The translations under genes and the position numbers were made by a program. The notes beneath the pieces are model-generated. The model saw only the letters and a list, made by a program, of their open reading frames with translations, made no database searches and was not told the origin of the DNA. Positions 10,300 to 23,485 of a DNA stretch of 64,000 nt are shown piece after piece. Origin of the DNA: Davidsoniella eucalypti (Eukaryota > Ascomycota > Sordariomycetes > Microascales > Ceratocystidaceae). Location: NCBI GenBank assembly GCA_004009845.1, contig RMBW01000085.1, positions 62,001 through 126,000 of the forward strand, given 5' to 3'. The stretch's first letter is position 1; each line of letters opens with the position of its first letter.

Positions 10300-13200
10300 T
10301 CCCTTTTAGAATTGCTTACACACAGACTTTTTCAGTTGAAGTTTAACTATTAGTATTTCCTCACTCCGCCTCTGTGAGGAGTGAGATGCTTTGCTTTCCT
10401 GCATAAAAGCTCCCATCTCATTTAATAATGTTGTTAAAACTAAAGCGCGAAGAGGCCGTTAAGCGAGTTGCGGGTGGAAGTTAGTATTGCGAAGATATGT
10501 ATCTAAGCAATAAGATACCACCTGACTATATGACATGTCCCCTCCATCATGTCGCAGGGAACTGCTACCTAAAATTTCAAGAGTTCCTTCTCCTAAATGC
10601 ACCGAGAAAGGGTTATACCGGGCCAGGCCTTGTTGTTGGGTTGAGGATTCGGAACAAGAGACAATGGCTGATGATTGGCACTACTATTTCAGTTTCTCCT
10701 GGCTATTGCGTTCGTCGTTTCCGGTAATATGCACGGGAATAATAAATTAGATATACAAGGCACAGGGAACAAATGATTTGCGGGCTGCATACGTTGGGAT
10801 CGATTTATGGGAGTTGCAGCGGCCCAAGATGACGGGTTTCGCTTCACGAAGAAAAGAAAAGAAAAGAATTGTTAGGGTTATGATTGATTGTAGGTGGATT
10901 AGATCAATGACGCCCGCATAGGCCATTCTTGGCACCGTTACGGGGTGTTTGGCAATAATTTGTCATATATGTAGTTCCGATGTAGGACTTTGACTATAGA
11001 AGAACAAGAAAAGAAAAGGTCCGTGGTCGATCTCACTAACTCTCGATTCACTGAGTGGTAAGTATTCTCATCTTATGCATTCACTGTAAAATATGGGGAC
11101 CTTGGATAGGCGCACCTTGTTTTACAACCTAGACTGTAACAAACCCTGCTGACTGTAACTGCATTTTTCTTCACTGTTTGTTTCACCATTCTGGAGAAGG
11201 ACTTGGTGAATCCCGTTTCTTGAAGTCCACTCTAGATATCTATTCTGTAGGAATCCTCTCTAGTCCATTAGTTTCATCATTTCACTCGGCAGGAAACCTG
11301 CTTCAAACCTCGAATAGAGCAGGGTTGAGTGAAGCCGTGATTCGTTATTTGTTTCTGCTTTTCCTTTCCTTCTCTACGATACAATCATAAGAAACCATGT
11401 CCTTGTTAAAATAACATGCCTGAACCTAGATATAAAAAAAAAAAAAATAAAAAAAAAAGACAATGCCATTATGTTCGTATGGATTTCCGGAATGGGAAGC
11501 TTTTTTGAAGCACGGATTCCTGTGACGATCGCCAAAACAAAAAAAGAAAAACAGTAGTACGTGCGTAGAAAAAACAAAAAAAAGCTTTGGGTAAAAAACA
11601 AGTGTTAGCCCGATATTATAGCTGAGCCAGCTTGGCCTTGGTTGCGACGCTTTGTGTTATCAAGAGCTTGTATAGACTCGGATCCATAGTAGCATTGACA
11701 GAAGTAGAAATACTTCTCAAAGCAGAAACCTGCCAGAATATTAAAACATCTGTTAATGATTCCACAGCACTTTATCTTTTTTTTTCTTCCCGATCCTTGT
11801 CATAATATCTGTTTTGCCGTGCAGAAGTGCCGGTATTTTTGACTTGTTATCATCACAATCTCTGACAAGGCCCCAGCACGATGATTTGCCGCGATGGCAT
11901 CTGGTCTAGATCGACTCACCGAGAGCTCTCATTATATGGTAGAGAAGCCGTCACGGATCACAACTTTCGGTAACATACGGCCGAAGAAGCTACGTGTGAT
12001 GGCAATCTCTCTCTTTTCCGATGCTACATATAAACCCATCATCACGGGCGTTCCAACCCAGGCCGCTGTTCCCGTCTCAAGACCCAAATGACACCAAGCT
12101 TTTTTTCTTCTTTTCTTTCCGCACTCTCTTTTCACGTCTTGTTTCGGGGCACTGGCAACAATATAATAACATGTGCTAACCAGGCCAGGAGATATGCCCA
12201 ACCAAATATTATCTCAGCGTTGTATTTGATACCCTCCGCTCGCTGGACCACGAGCACAGCCCAAGAAGACCGGCCAAATTCACCGGGTCAGCCTCGATTT
12301 ACATGTCAGAATAAAGCAAATATACCTCTTGGTAAATTCCAAACAAAATAACTTATGATGAACTTGCATTATAATTATACTCTTCCTACCTAGCCTCTCT
12401 TTCGGACTTCAATAAATATCTGTAGGCCCTGGCCCAGTCCGAACAGCGAGCTTGTTCTTGTCGCTCAATATACATACTAGTTAATACGTATAGCTTATTC
12501 TTGGACCCAAGAGGCCCCTGGTAGGCTCACGGTGAAGTAGAAAAGGAAACATATGGTTTACATCTGCCCATTATCATCCTTCTCTAACAAAGGGAAATGG
12601 AGTCTGTCTACAGGCATATGTATATACCCTGCAGTGATAAAGGGATACTCATGCTAACCGAAATTCTTCAAACATAAGAATGCTGTGGTTAAGACCGCTG
12701 GTTTGGCTATTCTATCTGTATGTACACGCATGCTGGTGGCAATTGTCCGGCAAGCCGACCGTTATTAGTTGCGAGTTTTACATAAAGGTTGCAACTACAT
12801 ATGAATAGTCATAAGCCTCGTTCGATACCCGGGCTACGTTGACCTTCTTGGACTTCCCTAATCAAGACTTTACGACAAAAGAAGCCTAATGGCAGTCCCA
12901 GAACTCTTGAACTGTGTCATCACAAGTTCCGGTATGGCCATGTGGCGTTATCTACTACACTTTGACTTTAAATCAAAACAATATCAAACTCACTTGTAGA
13001 AGTGCATGGGGACATACATAGTAATGGTGTCAATTTCACAAAGTTTATAGTAGCATTTTGTTCATGTAGCTGTACTTTGATCCGTCTAGGTTATCTCAGA
13101 TCCCTTTATATCCTGGCCTACAGGAATTCATGTGATCTTGCTGATTGGATCGGAATGTCTTCAGGTCACGGGGTTCCCCTCTCCCAATGAAGTCACAGTA

Positions 13201-14169
13201 CATGTAGGCTTCAAGGATTGTTTAGCTTCGGAGCTCGGTACAGTGCCGGGCTATACAAATGTATCTTCATCCTAGCCTTCACATACGAGTACAATTCTAT
13301 ATTGTTTCTAGGACAGCGCCGATCATCGGCAAATGGATTCTTTCACTCTGTGCTGTTGAATCTATTGAAGAAAGGATGTTCTTGTCGCTACTAATCCTTA
13401 CCAGGCAACCGATTATATATATGGCCTGTGTTTTTATTTATTTTTATACTATTGTTAAATAGACTAAGAAGCCTAAAAAAGACTGCCTAAAGATCCGACC
13501 TGCATAGGCACTCCCGTACTGTTTTTAATTTAACGCACGTAAGACGCAAGTAACTAGAAGCACGGATAAGCAACGGAACATGTCAGCGTTTTACTACATG
13601 TTAGAGTGTAAGGAAAGAAACCTTTTGTCTTTCTCTTGTGGCATGATTCGCCGATTTGTCATCAACTACCGATGCCCGATTCCCCTAGCCAAGACAATGG
13701 CTCATTACGCCGGTATTTCACAAAATACCGATCTTGTCTGATTGTATCATGGAAGAGCTTGGCTTAGGCTTCAAGTTTCGACATCCCCTGGCTAACCATG
13801 GCTTGTAGACCGCCATAGCTATGAGGCAATTTACTCTCTCACTATGCGGTTCGTTCTTGAAGAAAAATAAAGTAGGAGATCGGGTGCCTTTCCCTGTTTT
13901 GACTTTACAACTTCAGGGCTAAAAGGGGTGTATGAACTCAAATAACTTAATCTTTGAGCCTTCATTCACTTTAAAATCGTACGATTTCACATGAAACGAA
14001 TAAGCGCGAAAAAGTAAACCTATAATGATACGACAGGGTACTGGTCAACCCCAGGTAACCCTAATACACAAAAGATATCATCAAAGCTATCTTATGTACT
14101 GAACGTCTATATGAGTAACCAAGGTTATACAATGCTAAAGTTGTTAATCAGACATATAATATTCTGTAC
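10300..14169. other. Intergenic desert, 3.9 kb
   Basis: Only short, AT-biased frames on either strand, with homopolymer tracts near 11430-11460. Nothing identifiable as gene, RNA or complete mobile element. Confidence 0.5.
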
Positions 14170-14171
14170 TT

Positions 14172-14400
14172 AGCTCAGGGAGACACACTCATGCTCGATG
14201 GGAAGCCTCTTTGGAGGTTCCACGTGCTCAGCCCCGTGGCGCGGGAATCTCGTCGCCGTTGCCTCTACCATCGCACCCAACCTGATTACGCCAACTTTTT
14301 CTTTCTGTGGATACATAACCAGTTTCTTGGAGGCTCGCCAGGTGTGGTTTGTCACCTGACATTGAGGATGGTAGTTCCACTTAGGGCTGGTTCATGCGGG
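14172..14400 (-). repeat. Dispersed repeat, block 2 (copy 1)
   Basis: Read on the minus strand this matches 29120-29340 on the plus strand over about 220 bp. Shared blocks include GGGTGCGATGGTAGAGGCA, TTCCCGCGCC/CTCCCGCGCC and GAGTGTGTCTCCCTGAGCT. It lies downstream, in the same orientation, of the reverse-transcriptase fragment at 14827-15730, so is probably part of that non-LTR element. Confidence 0.6.
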
Positions 14401-14826
14401 TCCAATTCTTGGGGAACGGTATTTGAGGAGGATAGGGGTTTGAGGATAGCTAGTGGTTGGAAGGGGATGTTGAGAAGGACTTCAAGAGGTTAGCTGAGGA
14501 GTCCCCTTTGCCTTTCGCCAGCTGGAAGAGGGAGGGAAAATTGGAAAAGTACACCAACAACTATCACCTAGAGAAAGGACAAAACAACGCTGATCCGTCG
14601 GGGTCAAACCCCCGTGTAGCCGCCGGCCTTTCAGACTAGCTTTTCATAGTCTATGTTGTACGGTAAAAACACCAGGTAGCCAATCCTGCGTCGTACGATC
14701 TTAGTGATTTAGGTAGACGTTAAATATAATCGAATCAAATCAAATCAGGTAGCCAATACTGGAACCCCGCAGGCCTACCCTCGGGCTGTGCTAGATAGAG
14801 AGCTCTCTTGGCCTCAGTGCTGGACC

Positions 14827-15730
14827 CTAAAAAGTCATAAGAGAAGTTCGGTCTACGCACACCTGCATTTTCTCAGTTGTCCATCTCAGAACTTTGTGCA
14901 TGAAGAATTGAATATTTTCACAGTTCCGGTTAAATGCCGATCTGCTCAACACCAAAGCTCCGTCATCTGCGTATCCGAGAAGTTCTGGGTATACCTTGTA
15001 CAACGGGGCCACGAAGAGCGTGTATAGTACTGGCGAGACCGGCCTTGCGGGAGGGAATCTCCAACAAGGGTCCTGCTGACGCCACCGTCTTTGGTGTGCA
15101 TGCTTGCCGGCCCTGTCTTCCATGAAGCTTCTACCCCATCGGCATAGCTTCGAAAGCCAGCGGTTTTCAATCATTCGTCGTTCCATTCTTGCTGGCTCAA
15201 CTGCATCAAAAGCTCCCTTGATGCCGAACGTAAAGATAGAGGTGACTTGTTTCCGGTCCCGTGCGACCTCAATTCTTCCACGGAGCTCCATGAGAATGTC
15301 AGTATCGTCCTTTTGAGGCCTTCGCCTCACCCGAGGACAAGAGGAGCCACTCGTTTGCGTGCGGGTTACTCTCCCAAAACTGCCATTCTAAGCCGGAGTT
15401 GCTTGATGTGTCCTTAACAAGAGAGCCACTGATTCCGCTGCGCATGTCGTCTTTGTGACTTCCGGTTTCTGCAGTAGTGGAATTCGTCTGTCAGTCTTGT
15501 CATTGGCCCATTTGATCGCACGGAAGATGTCTCTTGTTTCTTTCAAACCGTCGATAATCTTACTCATCAATGTCTTTTTGGCTTGGGTAACCGCCCACTG
15601 CATTGCTTTTAGCTGCTTGGCGTATAAAGCTCGCAGAGTTAGATCACCTGGGCTTTTTCGACAGATGTTACGTGCTGCCCTCATTATGGCACTGTGCTGT
15701 CTGCACTTGCCGTTCCACCATGGCTTGAGG
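14827..15730 (-). pseudogene. Non-LTR (LINE) retrotransposon ORF2 fragment, reverse transcriptase
   Basis: Read on the minus strand, 15730-15388 gives the linker region upstream of the RT domain: PWWNGKCR, then a Lys/Arg-rich stretch and DIFRAIKW, all typical of fungal LINE ORF2. After a break between 15388 and 15330 the frame changes, and 15330-14827 carries RT motif A as FGIKGAFDAV, the SPVLYTLF segment, and catalytic motif C as YADDGALVL (about 14951-14977). The endonuclease part and most of the C-terminus are missing and the frame is shifted, so the element is dead. Clade is uncertain; Tad1/I-like is likely. Confidence 0.8.
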
Positions 15731-16764
15731 TCAGTGTTGGTGGAAATATGGACCTAAGATAAAGATGTCTAGTGTTTCTAAGGTTAGTAATTTTACAAGC
15801 AAATCAGCTGCTTCCCGCCACCGTTGAATGGCCTGGCATGTAGATGTAGTGAAAGCACCTACTGACTAGACTTGCTTTTTATGTCTAGATGCCCGTTTCA
15901 AGATCACACACTTTTCATTAAGAAGATACTTTTTATTAAATGACGCTCAAGTGTAGCCTTTTGTCTTATCAAAATCACAAGTTCTCACATCATTGTATTG
16001 GTCATAATCTGAGGCCTTTGGGCCCATGTAGCACGTCTTGAAGTTTGACATCAATGGCCTCTTGCTATCCGTCATAAGAGAAGCTGCTTTGGCAGTGGGG
16101 TTGCTGATGTTGTATACTAGGCCTGTTTTTCTGTGGTCTAGCTTGAGATAGATGATATAGGAACTACCAAAGCTAATCTTTCGCTACACTCATTATTTTA
16201 TACTGTGATTTTTGGCATGTAAGAATGATAGATTTACAAAAAAAAATCACCTTTGCTAAAACTCTGCATACTAATCTTAAGGAAAAATCTACTTGGTTTC
16301 AAAAAGACTTAATTGAGGTTAAACTACAACATTATAGATTACTTAACTGGGCATTTTTCTGTTCGATGGGAATTTCTATCTAGTCAACTTGGGGATAAAG
16401 TATGGAGCAGCATACCCAACGCACGTAGTTATAGGACTTTTGCTAATTAGAACAAATTTCCGTACCAAGTTGGGTGTTGCCACCTACTAGTAACTATTGA
16501 GCAAAGACTATGAAATTAGTATAGCAAGTAGTTCATATGGCTGAAAACAGTCTTTCTGTTGTAAAATGAGCATGCCTATACTCTGATCATTTATGAGATG
16601 TCATGATGTATATTGCCGTGGAGTGTCACTCCTGCATTATATGTATCATGAAATTCTACTGGATTAATATGATATCTAATTTTAGAGTGTAGTTGCTATC
16701 CAAAGGCTCCACCTAGAACTTCAACTGAGTAAGCTCTAAAGCCCTCAAGTCCAAGTAATAGTGT
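15731..16764. other. AT-rich relic sequence between LINE parts
   Basis: No reading frame of interest. Probably decayed or inserted sequence, since it is bracketed by LINE-related blocks in the same orientation. Confidence 0.4.
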
Positions 16765-16980
16765 AACCTTCCTCCACACAATTTCTTGAAGACTTGTCCT
16801 CTTGGGCCTCCTTTAGGTGGGGACTCCGCTGCACAGCGCCCACCGTTTATTATTTTGTAGATGTTACACCTGTAACAGTGACCCTGGTCACACCCCTCGG
16901 TGATGCTTCCCTGTATGATTACTAGGGTTATATAGGGTTCCACCACACCTGTGTTTTTAGTTAGTAGATAGACACCGTGC
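16765..16980 (-). repeat. Dispersed repeat, block 1 (copy 1)
   Basis: On the minus strand this aligns with 28596-28845 on the plus strand. Shared blocks include CACGGTGTCTATCTACTAAC at one end and GGTGGGCGCTGTGCAGCGGA in the middle. Both copies can be translated into similar peptides (EP.ITLV.I.GSIT.GCD and NGGRCAAESPPKG), so the block was probably coding in the parent element, for example a gag-like ORF1. Confidence 0.65.
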
Positions 16981-17817
16981 ATGTCGGGCCCAAAAATGTA
17001 GAATATATTGGGAGAATGTCAAGAGTGGCATCTCGTGTGTAGATTTTTGGTTTTTCTCTTTGCTTTTGATAATTCTCAATGCACATGTATTGATACATAC
17101 TTAGAATGATTTGTACAGAGTACATCGATGAGGGTGGGAATCGATATCTTCCAAGTAATTTTCTCTTTTCGACCTTGATTTTATCCACCATCTATTATAT
17201 AAGCTGTAAGCATGAATTTAGACCTAGACATGAACTCTACTACTAACTAAAAACAGAAAGATTTAACATACTAACTGATTATGAAAACACAAATAATCTC
17301 CAAAAATTACTAGAAAAAAGAGAGTTTTGAAATTTCAGAAAAGCCAACTAACTATTTGAAGTTGATATCTTTTTCCCTCTTAGTTGTTGATACAGTATTA
17401 ATGAGCTAGTGTTCCTTAGTAAGTGTTCCGTAGTAAGTGCTCCTTAGTAAGTGTTTTAGGCAAGATATGTAGTGAAGTGACATATATGTTATTTATTGTT
17501 TTGGGACATGATGTAGTTAATATCCTTCCAATTTGATTGGTTAACTCATACTGATTGCTAACCATATTCTACATCTACAAAATGTTAGATGGGGAAGTTC
17601 AATACAGAAGCAAGCAAATGACTACCTGCACACCAAGTTTTGCGATGACCGGTTACAATCTGAAAGTAGGGACATTGGCTAGTGCCAACATAGATATCTG
17701 CAAACCGTCCCTCCCCAGCTTGTATAGACTCTATACTTGGCTCAAGTCATCAAATGGACCTAACAGAGCTTGGTCTGCGGTATAGTCTAAATTTTAATCA
17801 ACTCTAGAGAATGAAGA
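16981..17817. other. Intergenic, small tandem repeat
   Basis: AT-rich without a gene. 17410-17451 holds three tandem 14-mers (TGTTCCTTAGTAAG with one or two changes). Confidence 0.5.
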
Positions 17818-19650
17818 CTAGTCTTTTGGTCTTCGAACCAAGCCATTAGCTGCACGCAATCGCATTGATAGCCCTCTCACGAAGATGTCAAGATCAGGCT
17901 CGCCCTCTGCATCTGTATCTGAATCAGTGCCAGCATTAGTTGAGTCGTTGGCAGCATGTGAAGTACGTTCAGAGTTATCAGTGCCAGTATTAGTGAAGTC
18001 GTTTGCGGTGTCTAAAGTACGTTGAGGGGCACGGCGACGCCCTGTGCTAGGGCGATCGACACTCTCAGCTAGCTCTTGGGCCTCTGCAGTTTTAAACTGA
18101 CTTGGTATACAGTTTGTACCATAGATCATCTAGGTCTATATTCGATAGCCCGTGGCTCTTTTAGATGAAAACGAACATCACCTTGCCAGTGCCAGAAGGG
18201 CTGGACTGTACTCAGAGGCAAACTGATTTGGTCTAGTTGATAAGACCACATTATATAAGCACGGCAGGCCAGTGAGCAACATGAGGCATTTGCACCGATC
18301 ACCACTATGGCTAACAAGGTGACGTTCTTTCCTGCAGGCAGGAGTGCCTTCAGTAGGAATATGACTGAATTCTGCCATCATCTTACCCACAGACCATGGG
18401 GATACATTTCCTTTCACTTCATGCCAGATAGGTGCCCGTGCATCTGCCAAAGTTCGATTCCTCTGTATGAGCTTGTGAGAGGCCACTAAATGAGCTTGGT
18501 GTGCCCAAAACTGCACTAGTTTCTTATAGACCGTAGGCAGATCTGACCCAGAACCTCCAAGACGCCACCTAATGGCAGCATGTGAGGATTCAACCGCTGA
18601 TGCTGTGGTTAATCCAAAGTGAGGCATGCCTATAAGGAAGCAGGCTACAAATGCATGCTTGTATCCATACTGTCAATGTATATTTCGCAGTAGGCTTAGG
18701 GTGACGGGTTAGTGAAATCTTTGTAGCGAGCTCATAATCACACTTATCTGTTCGTGATATCAAGTAATGCCATTCCTTCATGAAATTAGTGAATGAACTG
18801 TGACGAACGAAAGTTGTACGATGTATACAAGTAGCAGTAGGGAAGTACTTCTTAGTGTTGGCTAACACATTCTTGCTGATATGCTAAGCACATAGAAGAT
18901 GGCGAGTTTTGGGAAACACCTCATTTACAGCCTTTATCAGACCTTGATCACGATCAGTGATCACAACACTGGGAAAGTCGAAGTTTTCTTCTTCCAGCAC
19001 ACGACGATATTCAATTAGAATATCAAGGAAGCGCTGGTATGTCTCATTTCAAGAAGCATATGGCAGTCTGGAATATTTGGTGCGTATTCGTAGCACCACA
19101 CATGTTCAAGACTGGCATCTTAAATCGATTTGTGTTGTAAGTCACGTCTATAAGCAAAATGTAGGGGGCTAGTTTCAAGGATTATGCTTCAAGGTGAAAT
19201 AAAGAGATTGAGAAGGGTGCCATCTTGGCCTATTCCTGGAGCAAAATTGTAGTGCTGGTACTCTTGCGTCAACTTCCCCATCAGCCAGTTGGTTGGAGAT
19301 AGGCCTCCGAGGATCTCTTTGTCACGACGATGAAAGGCCTGATAAAGATCTTCTACAACAATATAAGATGGACAGGCTCATACTGGAATAAGCCGTGGAG
19401 ATGTCTCTGTAGATCAAAGATTCCCTTGAAAACATGGCAATGGCCGGAGCGTATCCGAATACCCTGTATTTACTCTGATCGATATTGAGATGAAACTGGT
19501 AGGTTAGCGACCGGATAAGCGATCTTATGTAGTAGTGTCCAACTCTGAAGATCCAAGGTCATGTGCAACCTATGAGAAGTGGTCGATGTAGAGGCTGTAG
19601 GTTATAGTAGTCTGCAGTTTGAACGGTCATTTCGCATGCTGTCTATTCCA
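17818..19650 (-). pseudogene. Mutator-like element (MULE/FAR1-type) transposase remnant
   Basis: Minus-strand pieces in several frames follow the order of fungal MULE transposases. First comes a segment ending in the Tyr/Asn-rich block before the DDE core (about 19400-19200); then FPSVVITDRDQGLIKAVNE with the second catalytic Asp (about 18980-18930). After it come RHLLCA-stop-HISKNVLAN, KKYFPTAT, HFGLTTASAVESSHA (third block) and a CKC...GLPC zinc/SWIM-type end. An acidic tail terminates at 17818. Several stops and frameshifts disrupt it; one at 18884-18886 replaces the tryptophan of the usual C-x-W-H-I motif by TAG. Terminal inverted repeats were not found by eye. Confidence 0.75.
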
Positions 19651-19900
19651 TCAGTATATAATGGAAAGAGGCAGAGAAAGAATACAAGGTTTTGTTCATT
19701 TTAGATTCATTAACTTGACAATCGTCATAAGAAAATAAAGACTGGGATTCGCACTTGGCAAGACGTTTAAAAAAGAAAAAAAAATCTCTGTTTGATATAA
19801 CTAACAATGTAATCTGGTTGTTTAGTTTTGATCAGTCCTTCCATCTATCGGACTTTGTTGGCTACAACTTTGGTCTCTCTCCACTTTGTTATTTACACAA

Positions 19901-22471
19901 TTATTTACTTGCCAAGTATTCCAGATGCAACTTCTTCTGCTTTTCCCATTCCTTAAGCAGCTTCTTTTTCTTTGACTTGGGCACTTCCTCGCCCTTGGAA
20001 TCCTTGGTTGGTAGACCTTCAGCGTCCCATTCAGAGTATTCGGCTGTCTTGAACATCTCTAGGTGACTCAACCTGGACTTCTCCTTAAGCTGGCGTGCCT
20101 TTTCGGCAGCCTCGGCCTCACGCTTGGCTTTGGCAGCAGCCTTTGCAGCGGCGATAGATTCTCTCTCTTCACGGGCAGCGGCAAGAGCCTTGTCGACGGG
20201 GCGAACCATGGCCTTTAGAGGAGCATCACGGTCCTCAAGGTAGATGCCTAGGTTCCATAGGTGTGTATCACGAAGCTGATCGCAGAGCGCGAGAACGTCG
20301 TTGGCCGCCGCCTTCTCATCAGCTAGCTTCTTGACATCCGCCTTGAACTGCGTGAGAACGGCCTCGTACTTCTTTTCCTCGGAGGTGGACGCAGAGGGCG
20401 TTTGTGCAGCATTGATAAGACCAACTACAGTGGTGGCGTCGAGGGAACCAGATCTAGCTTGTTGACGGACCTCGTCACGAAGCTGGGCAGCGGGATAAAC
20501 AAAGGCCCGGGCCTCATTGGGGATATCGATACCAGACCAACCAACACGCTTGGAATCGGAAAGGTCGCTCTTGCCATCCAGACCGAAGATAGTGACGATA
20601 CGGGTGATCCAACGAGCAATCTCTTGAGTTGTCTCGACGGTAGGGCATTTGGCAGTGTTGTACTCGGACACCAACTCGGAGATAGCGCGCATGGCAGCAG
20701 GCGTGTTGAAATTGTCGCAAAGGGCGGTGTGTACGTCATCCTGGGTCTTCTTCAGGACCGCAAGAAGCTGCATGTCGGATTCGGGGTTTCCAATGGCAGA
20801 AGCGGCGCTAGCAGTGGTTACTGGATCTCTCTCAACATCGAGCGCCTTGAGGAAGAAATTGTTGAGCTTGTCCTCCCAAGACACGGTGCTTTTCATTAGC
20901 TCATCCGTGATTTCGATTCCGTCCTGCCATGTTCCCATGAGGAAGCAGACACGCAGAGAGCGCTGAGTCCACTCCTCACGGCTCAAAGCTTCACGGATAG
21001 TAGTGAAGTTCTTCAAACTCTTGCTCATCTTCATGCCCTGGATGCTCAGATGACCGGTGTGAAGGAAGTAGTTGGTCCATTGGACACCGGGGTGATCGGA
21101 AGTCCAGTAAGCAGTTGACTGAGCTAGCTCATTGTCGTGGTGAGGGAAGCGCAAATCGACACCGCCGGAATGGAAGTCCATAGACGCACCCAGAACCTCT
21201 GAAGCCATCACAGAGCACTCAATATGCCAGCCAGGACGGCCAAGGCCCCATGGGCTCTTCCATGAAGGCTCACCAGCCTTGCTGGCCTTCCACAGAGCAA
21301 AGTCGCTTTCATTACGCTTCACGGTCGTCTTGCTGGAAAGAGCACCCTCACCATCAGCCTGAAGACCCTTATCGTTTCTGTTCCATGGCTCTAGGCAGGC
21401 ATAGTGGTGGCCATCTTTCTCGAAGGCCTCAATGTCGAAGTAAACTGAGCCGTCAGGAGTAGCATATCCGTAGCCGTTGTCGATGATACGCTCGATGAAC
21501 GACACAATCTGAGGGGCGAACTCGGTGACACGGGTCACCTGATCTGGGTAGAGGACGTTCAAGGCCTGCATGTCCTCGAAAAACCGCTTTTCGAACTTCT
21601 GGGTCAGCTTGGTGAAGATGGTGTGGTCGTTGGCATCGATATCGGCGCCGTATAGCGAATCAAGGTAGGGAAGCAGGATATTGTCTGCCTTGTCGTAGAA
21701 TGTCGAGGGGTCGACAGGAGCGGTAGATGCTAAGCGCAGGGCTTCAGCGGCAGTTGCGGCAGTCTTGATGTGCATTTTCAGCTTGGCTTCCTTGTCGCCT
21801 GGCGCGTCGGTGTCCGACTCGAGGGCTTTACCGTCGAAGATGCGCTGGTAGGCGGTGGCCACACTAGCATCATAGGTCTCGGCTGTGGCATCGGCAGCGA
21901 GAAGCGGCAGGTTCTTCTCGAGGTACTTGGCAAAGGCGGTCTGGGTTGTCGTCTTGACTGAGTCGTCGATAGTCGAATGCTCTGCTTTGAGAGTGTCAAG
22001 GAGGTGTTGTTGACGTCCACGCAGAATGATTTTCTAAACAAAGAAACCAGTCTTAGCTCGTTGTATGGCATACAGATGGCATAGCAGAACAGTCATTACT
22101 CACGTCGTCAACGTCGGTGATGTTCATGACGAACTTGACTTTGAAGTTGAAGTAGTCCTTCATGATGCGCCGGATGATATCGGTAGACACATAGTTGCGC
22201 GCATGGCCCACTACAGAAGTCAAGGCATGTTAGAAAGCAAGCCAGGCTGACACGAGAACGGCGGCGACTTACAGTGAGCATCGTCGTAGACAGTAGGACC
22301 GCAAGTGTACCAGGTCACGGCCTCGCCAGTCTGGTCAAGAGGCACAAAGTCTTCCTTCTTGCGCGTCAGACTGTTCAGCACCTTGAGAGTCGGCAGCTTA
22401 ACATCGGCGGCCAGCGCCTTGGGGGCCTTCCAGGGCGGCTGCTGGCGCGCAGTCAAAGACGTCGAAGCCAT
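19901..22471 (-). CDS. CRS1: Cysteinyl-tRNA synthetase, cytosolic form (with possible mitochondrial start at 22666)
   Basis: Class I synthetase that charges tRNA-Cys with cysteine. Exons on the minus strand: 22471-22273, 22210-22104 and 22033-19901; GT-AG introns of 62 and 70 nt. Spliced length is 812 aa, usual for fungi. Motifs: CGPTVYDDAH, then the HIGH signature as HLGH (residues 66-69, formed across intron 1), the zinc/substrate segment GWHIECSVMASEVLG near 370, KMSKS near 437, and a Lys-rich C-terminal extension. An in-frame ATG at 22666 would add 65 residues with eight basic and no acidic side chains, typical of a mitochondrial presequence, so one gene may supply both compartments. It is divergent from GET3 across about 0.8 kb. 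Confidence 0.95.
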
Positions 22472-23485
22472 TCTAAAGGAAGCGGAAGAGGGAGAAAAAG
22501 AAGAATTCAAAGGAGGGGATCGAGGTATCAGAGGCAAGGATAGATGGGCTACGCTGCAATAACGCAAACGGCCGCTAGTATGGGCAATTCGGGCGGATGT
22601 CGTGATAGTCCGGGTCAGGCAAGGCAAAGGCACTTTGAGGCTGGCAGGGCTCATGCGCAGTAGCATACCTTCACTAGAGCGGGATAGAGCAGATAGGCCA
22701 CAGCAATAACAGTGGCAGTACAAGAGCCAATATTAATAACGGCCTATTGCTGCTTGTTAGCTCGGCGCCGTATTTTTGTCTGAGTCACCCACACACGGAC
22801 TGAAAAGGCACCATAATTCTGGGGAACTTTTTAGCTCTCAAAGGAATGCGGGCGTTTAGGACCTGAAAAAGGCTCTGAATGGTGAAATGCTAGGGCTCTC
22901 AATGCTCTGACGCTCTATTAACGCCTATTGAGGGGCACTACGTTTCTTTGTTTTATTTCTTCCGCGGGGCAGAAACAAGCTTAAAGTGACACAACAGAGA
23001 ATGTGGGTTATATGGTTAGGGTTATCACAGCCAAGGAAAACAAAGCATAATTTGGGCAGACCACTTATGGCAGGCAGAACTTATACGATATTACACTCCG
23101 TGCTAAGCAAAGACGCTTTTATCTCCCATTCCAGCCAATACGTGTGCTGGCAGAACCCTCAACAAGTTGACACAAACCTTTAGAACTGCATCGAACGCTC
23201 TGAGAGCAACGTATTTTTGGCTCTGGCCAATAAGAGGAAGTTATATGGACGGACCCACCTACATCAACCCCAGAAGACCTAGTGTCAAGGTTTCCCCTAG
23301 GCACTCTAGCCCCCACTTATTCAACGTCTAGGTTATACCAACTTGTTTGTCTTGCCATCTAACTTGCCCATATAACGACGATTCCTAGATCTCAAGATCT
23401 TGGCCTGGTTTATAGCAATTGTCATCCGGGCTGACTACATAGCATTCGACTCTTCTCGACGTTCCTCTCTATCCACATTATCACC
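22472..23485. promoter_or_regulatory. Divergent promoter region, CRS1 and GET3
   Basis: The only sequence between two head-to-head genes. The CRS1-proximal part (22472-22666) is also in-frame coding for the presequence-like extension. No further gene seen; individual sites not assigned. Confidence 0.5.

Noticed and set aside
17410..17451. CRISPR-like direct repeats
   Set aside because: Three contiguous 14-mers without spacers in a eukaryotic genome: a small tandem repeat.
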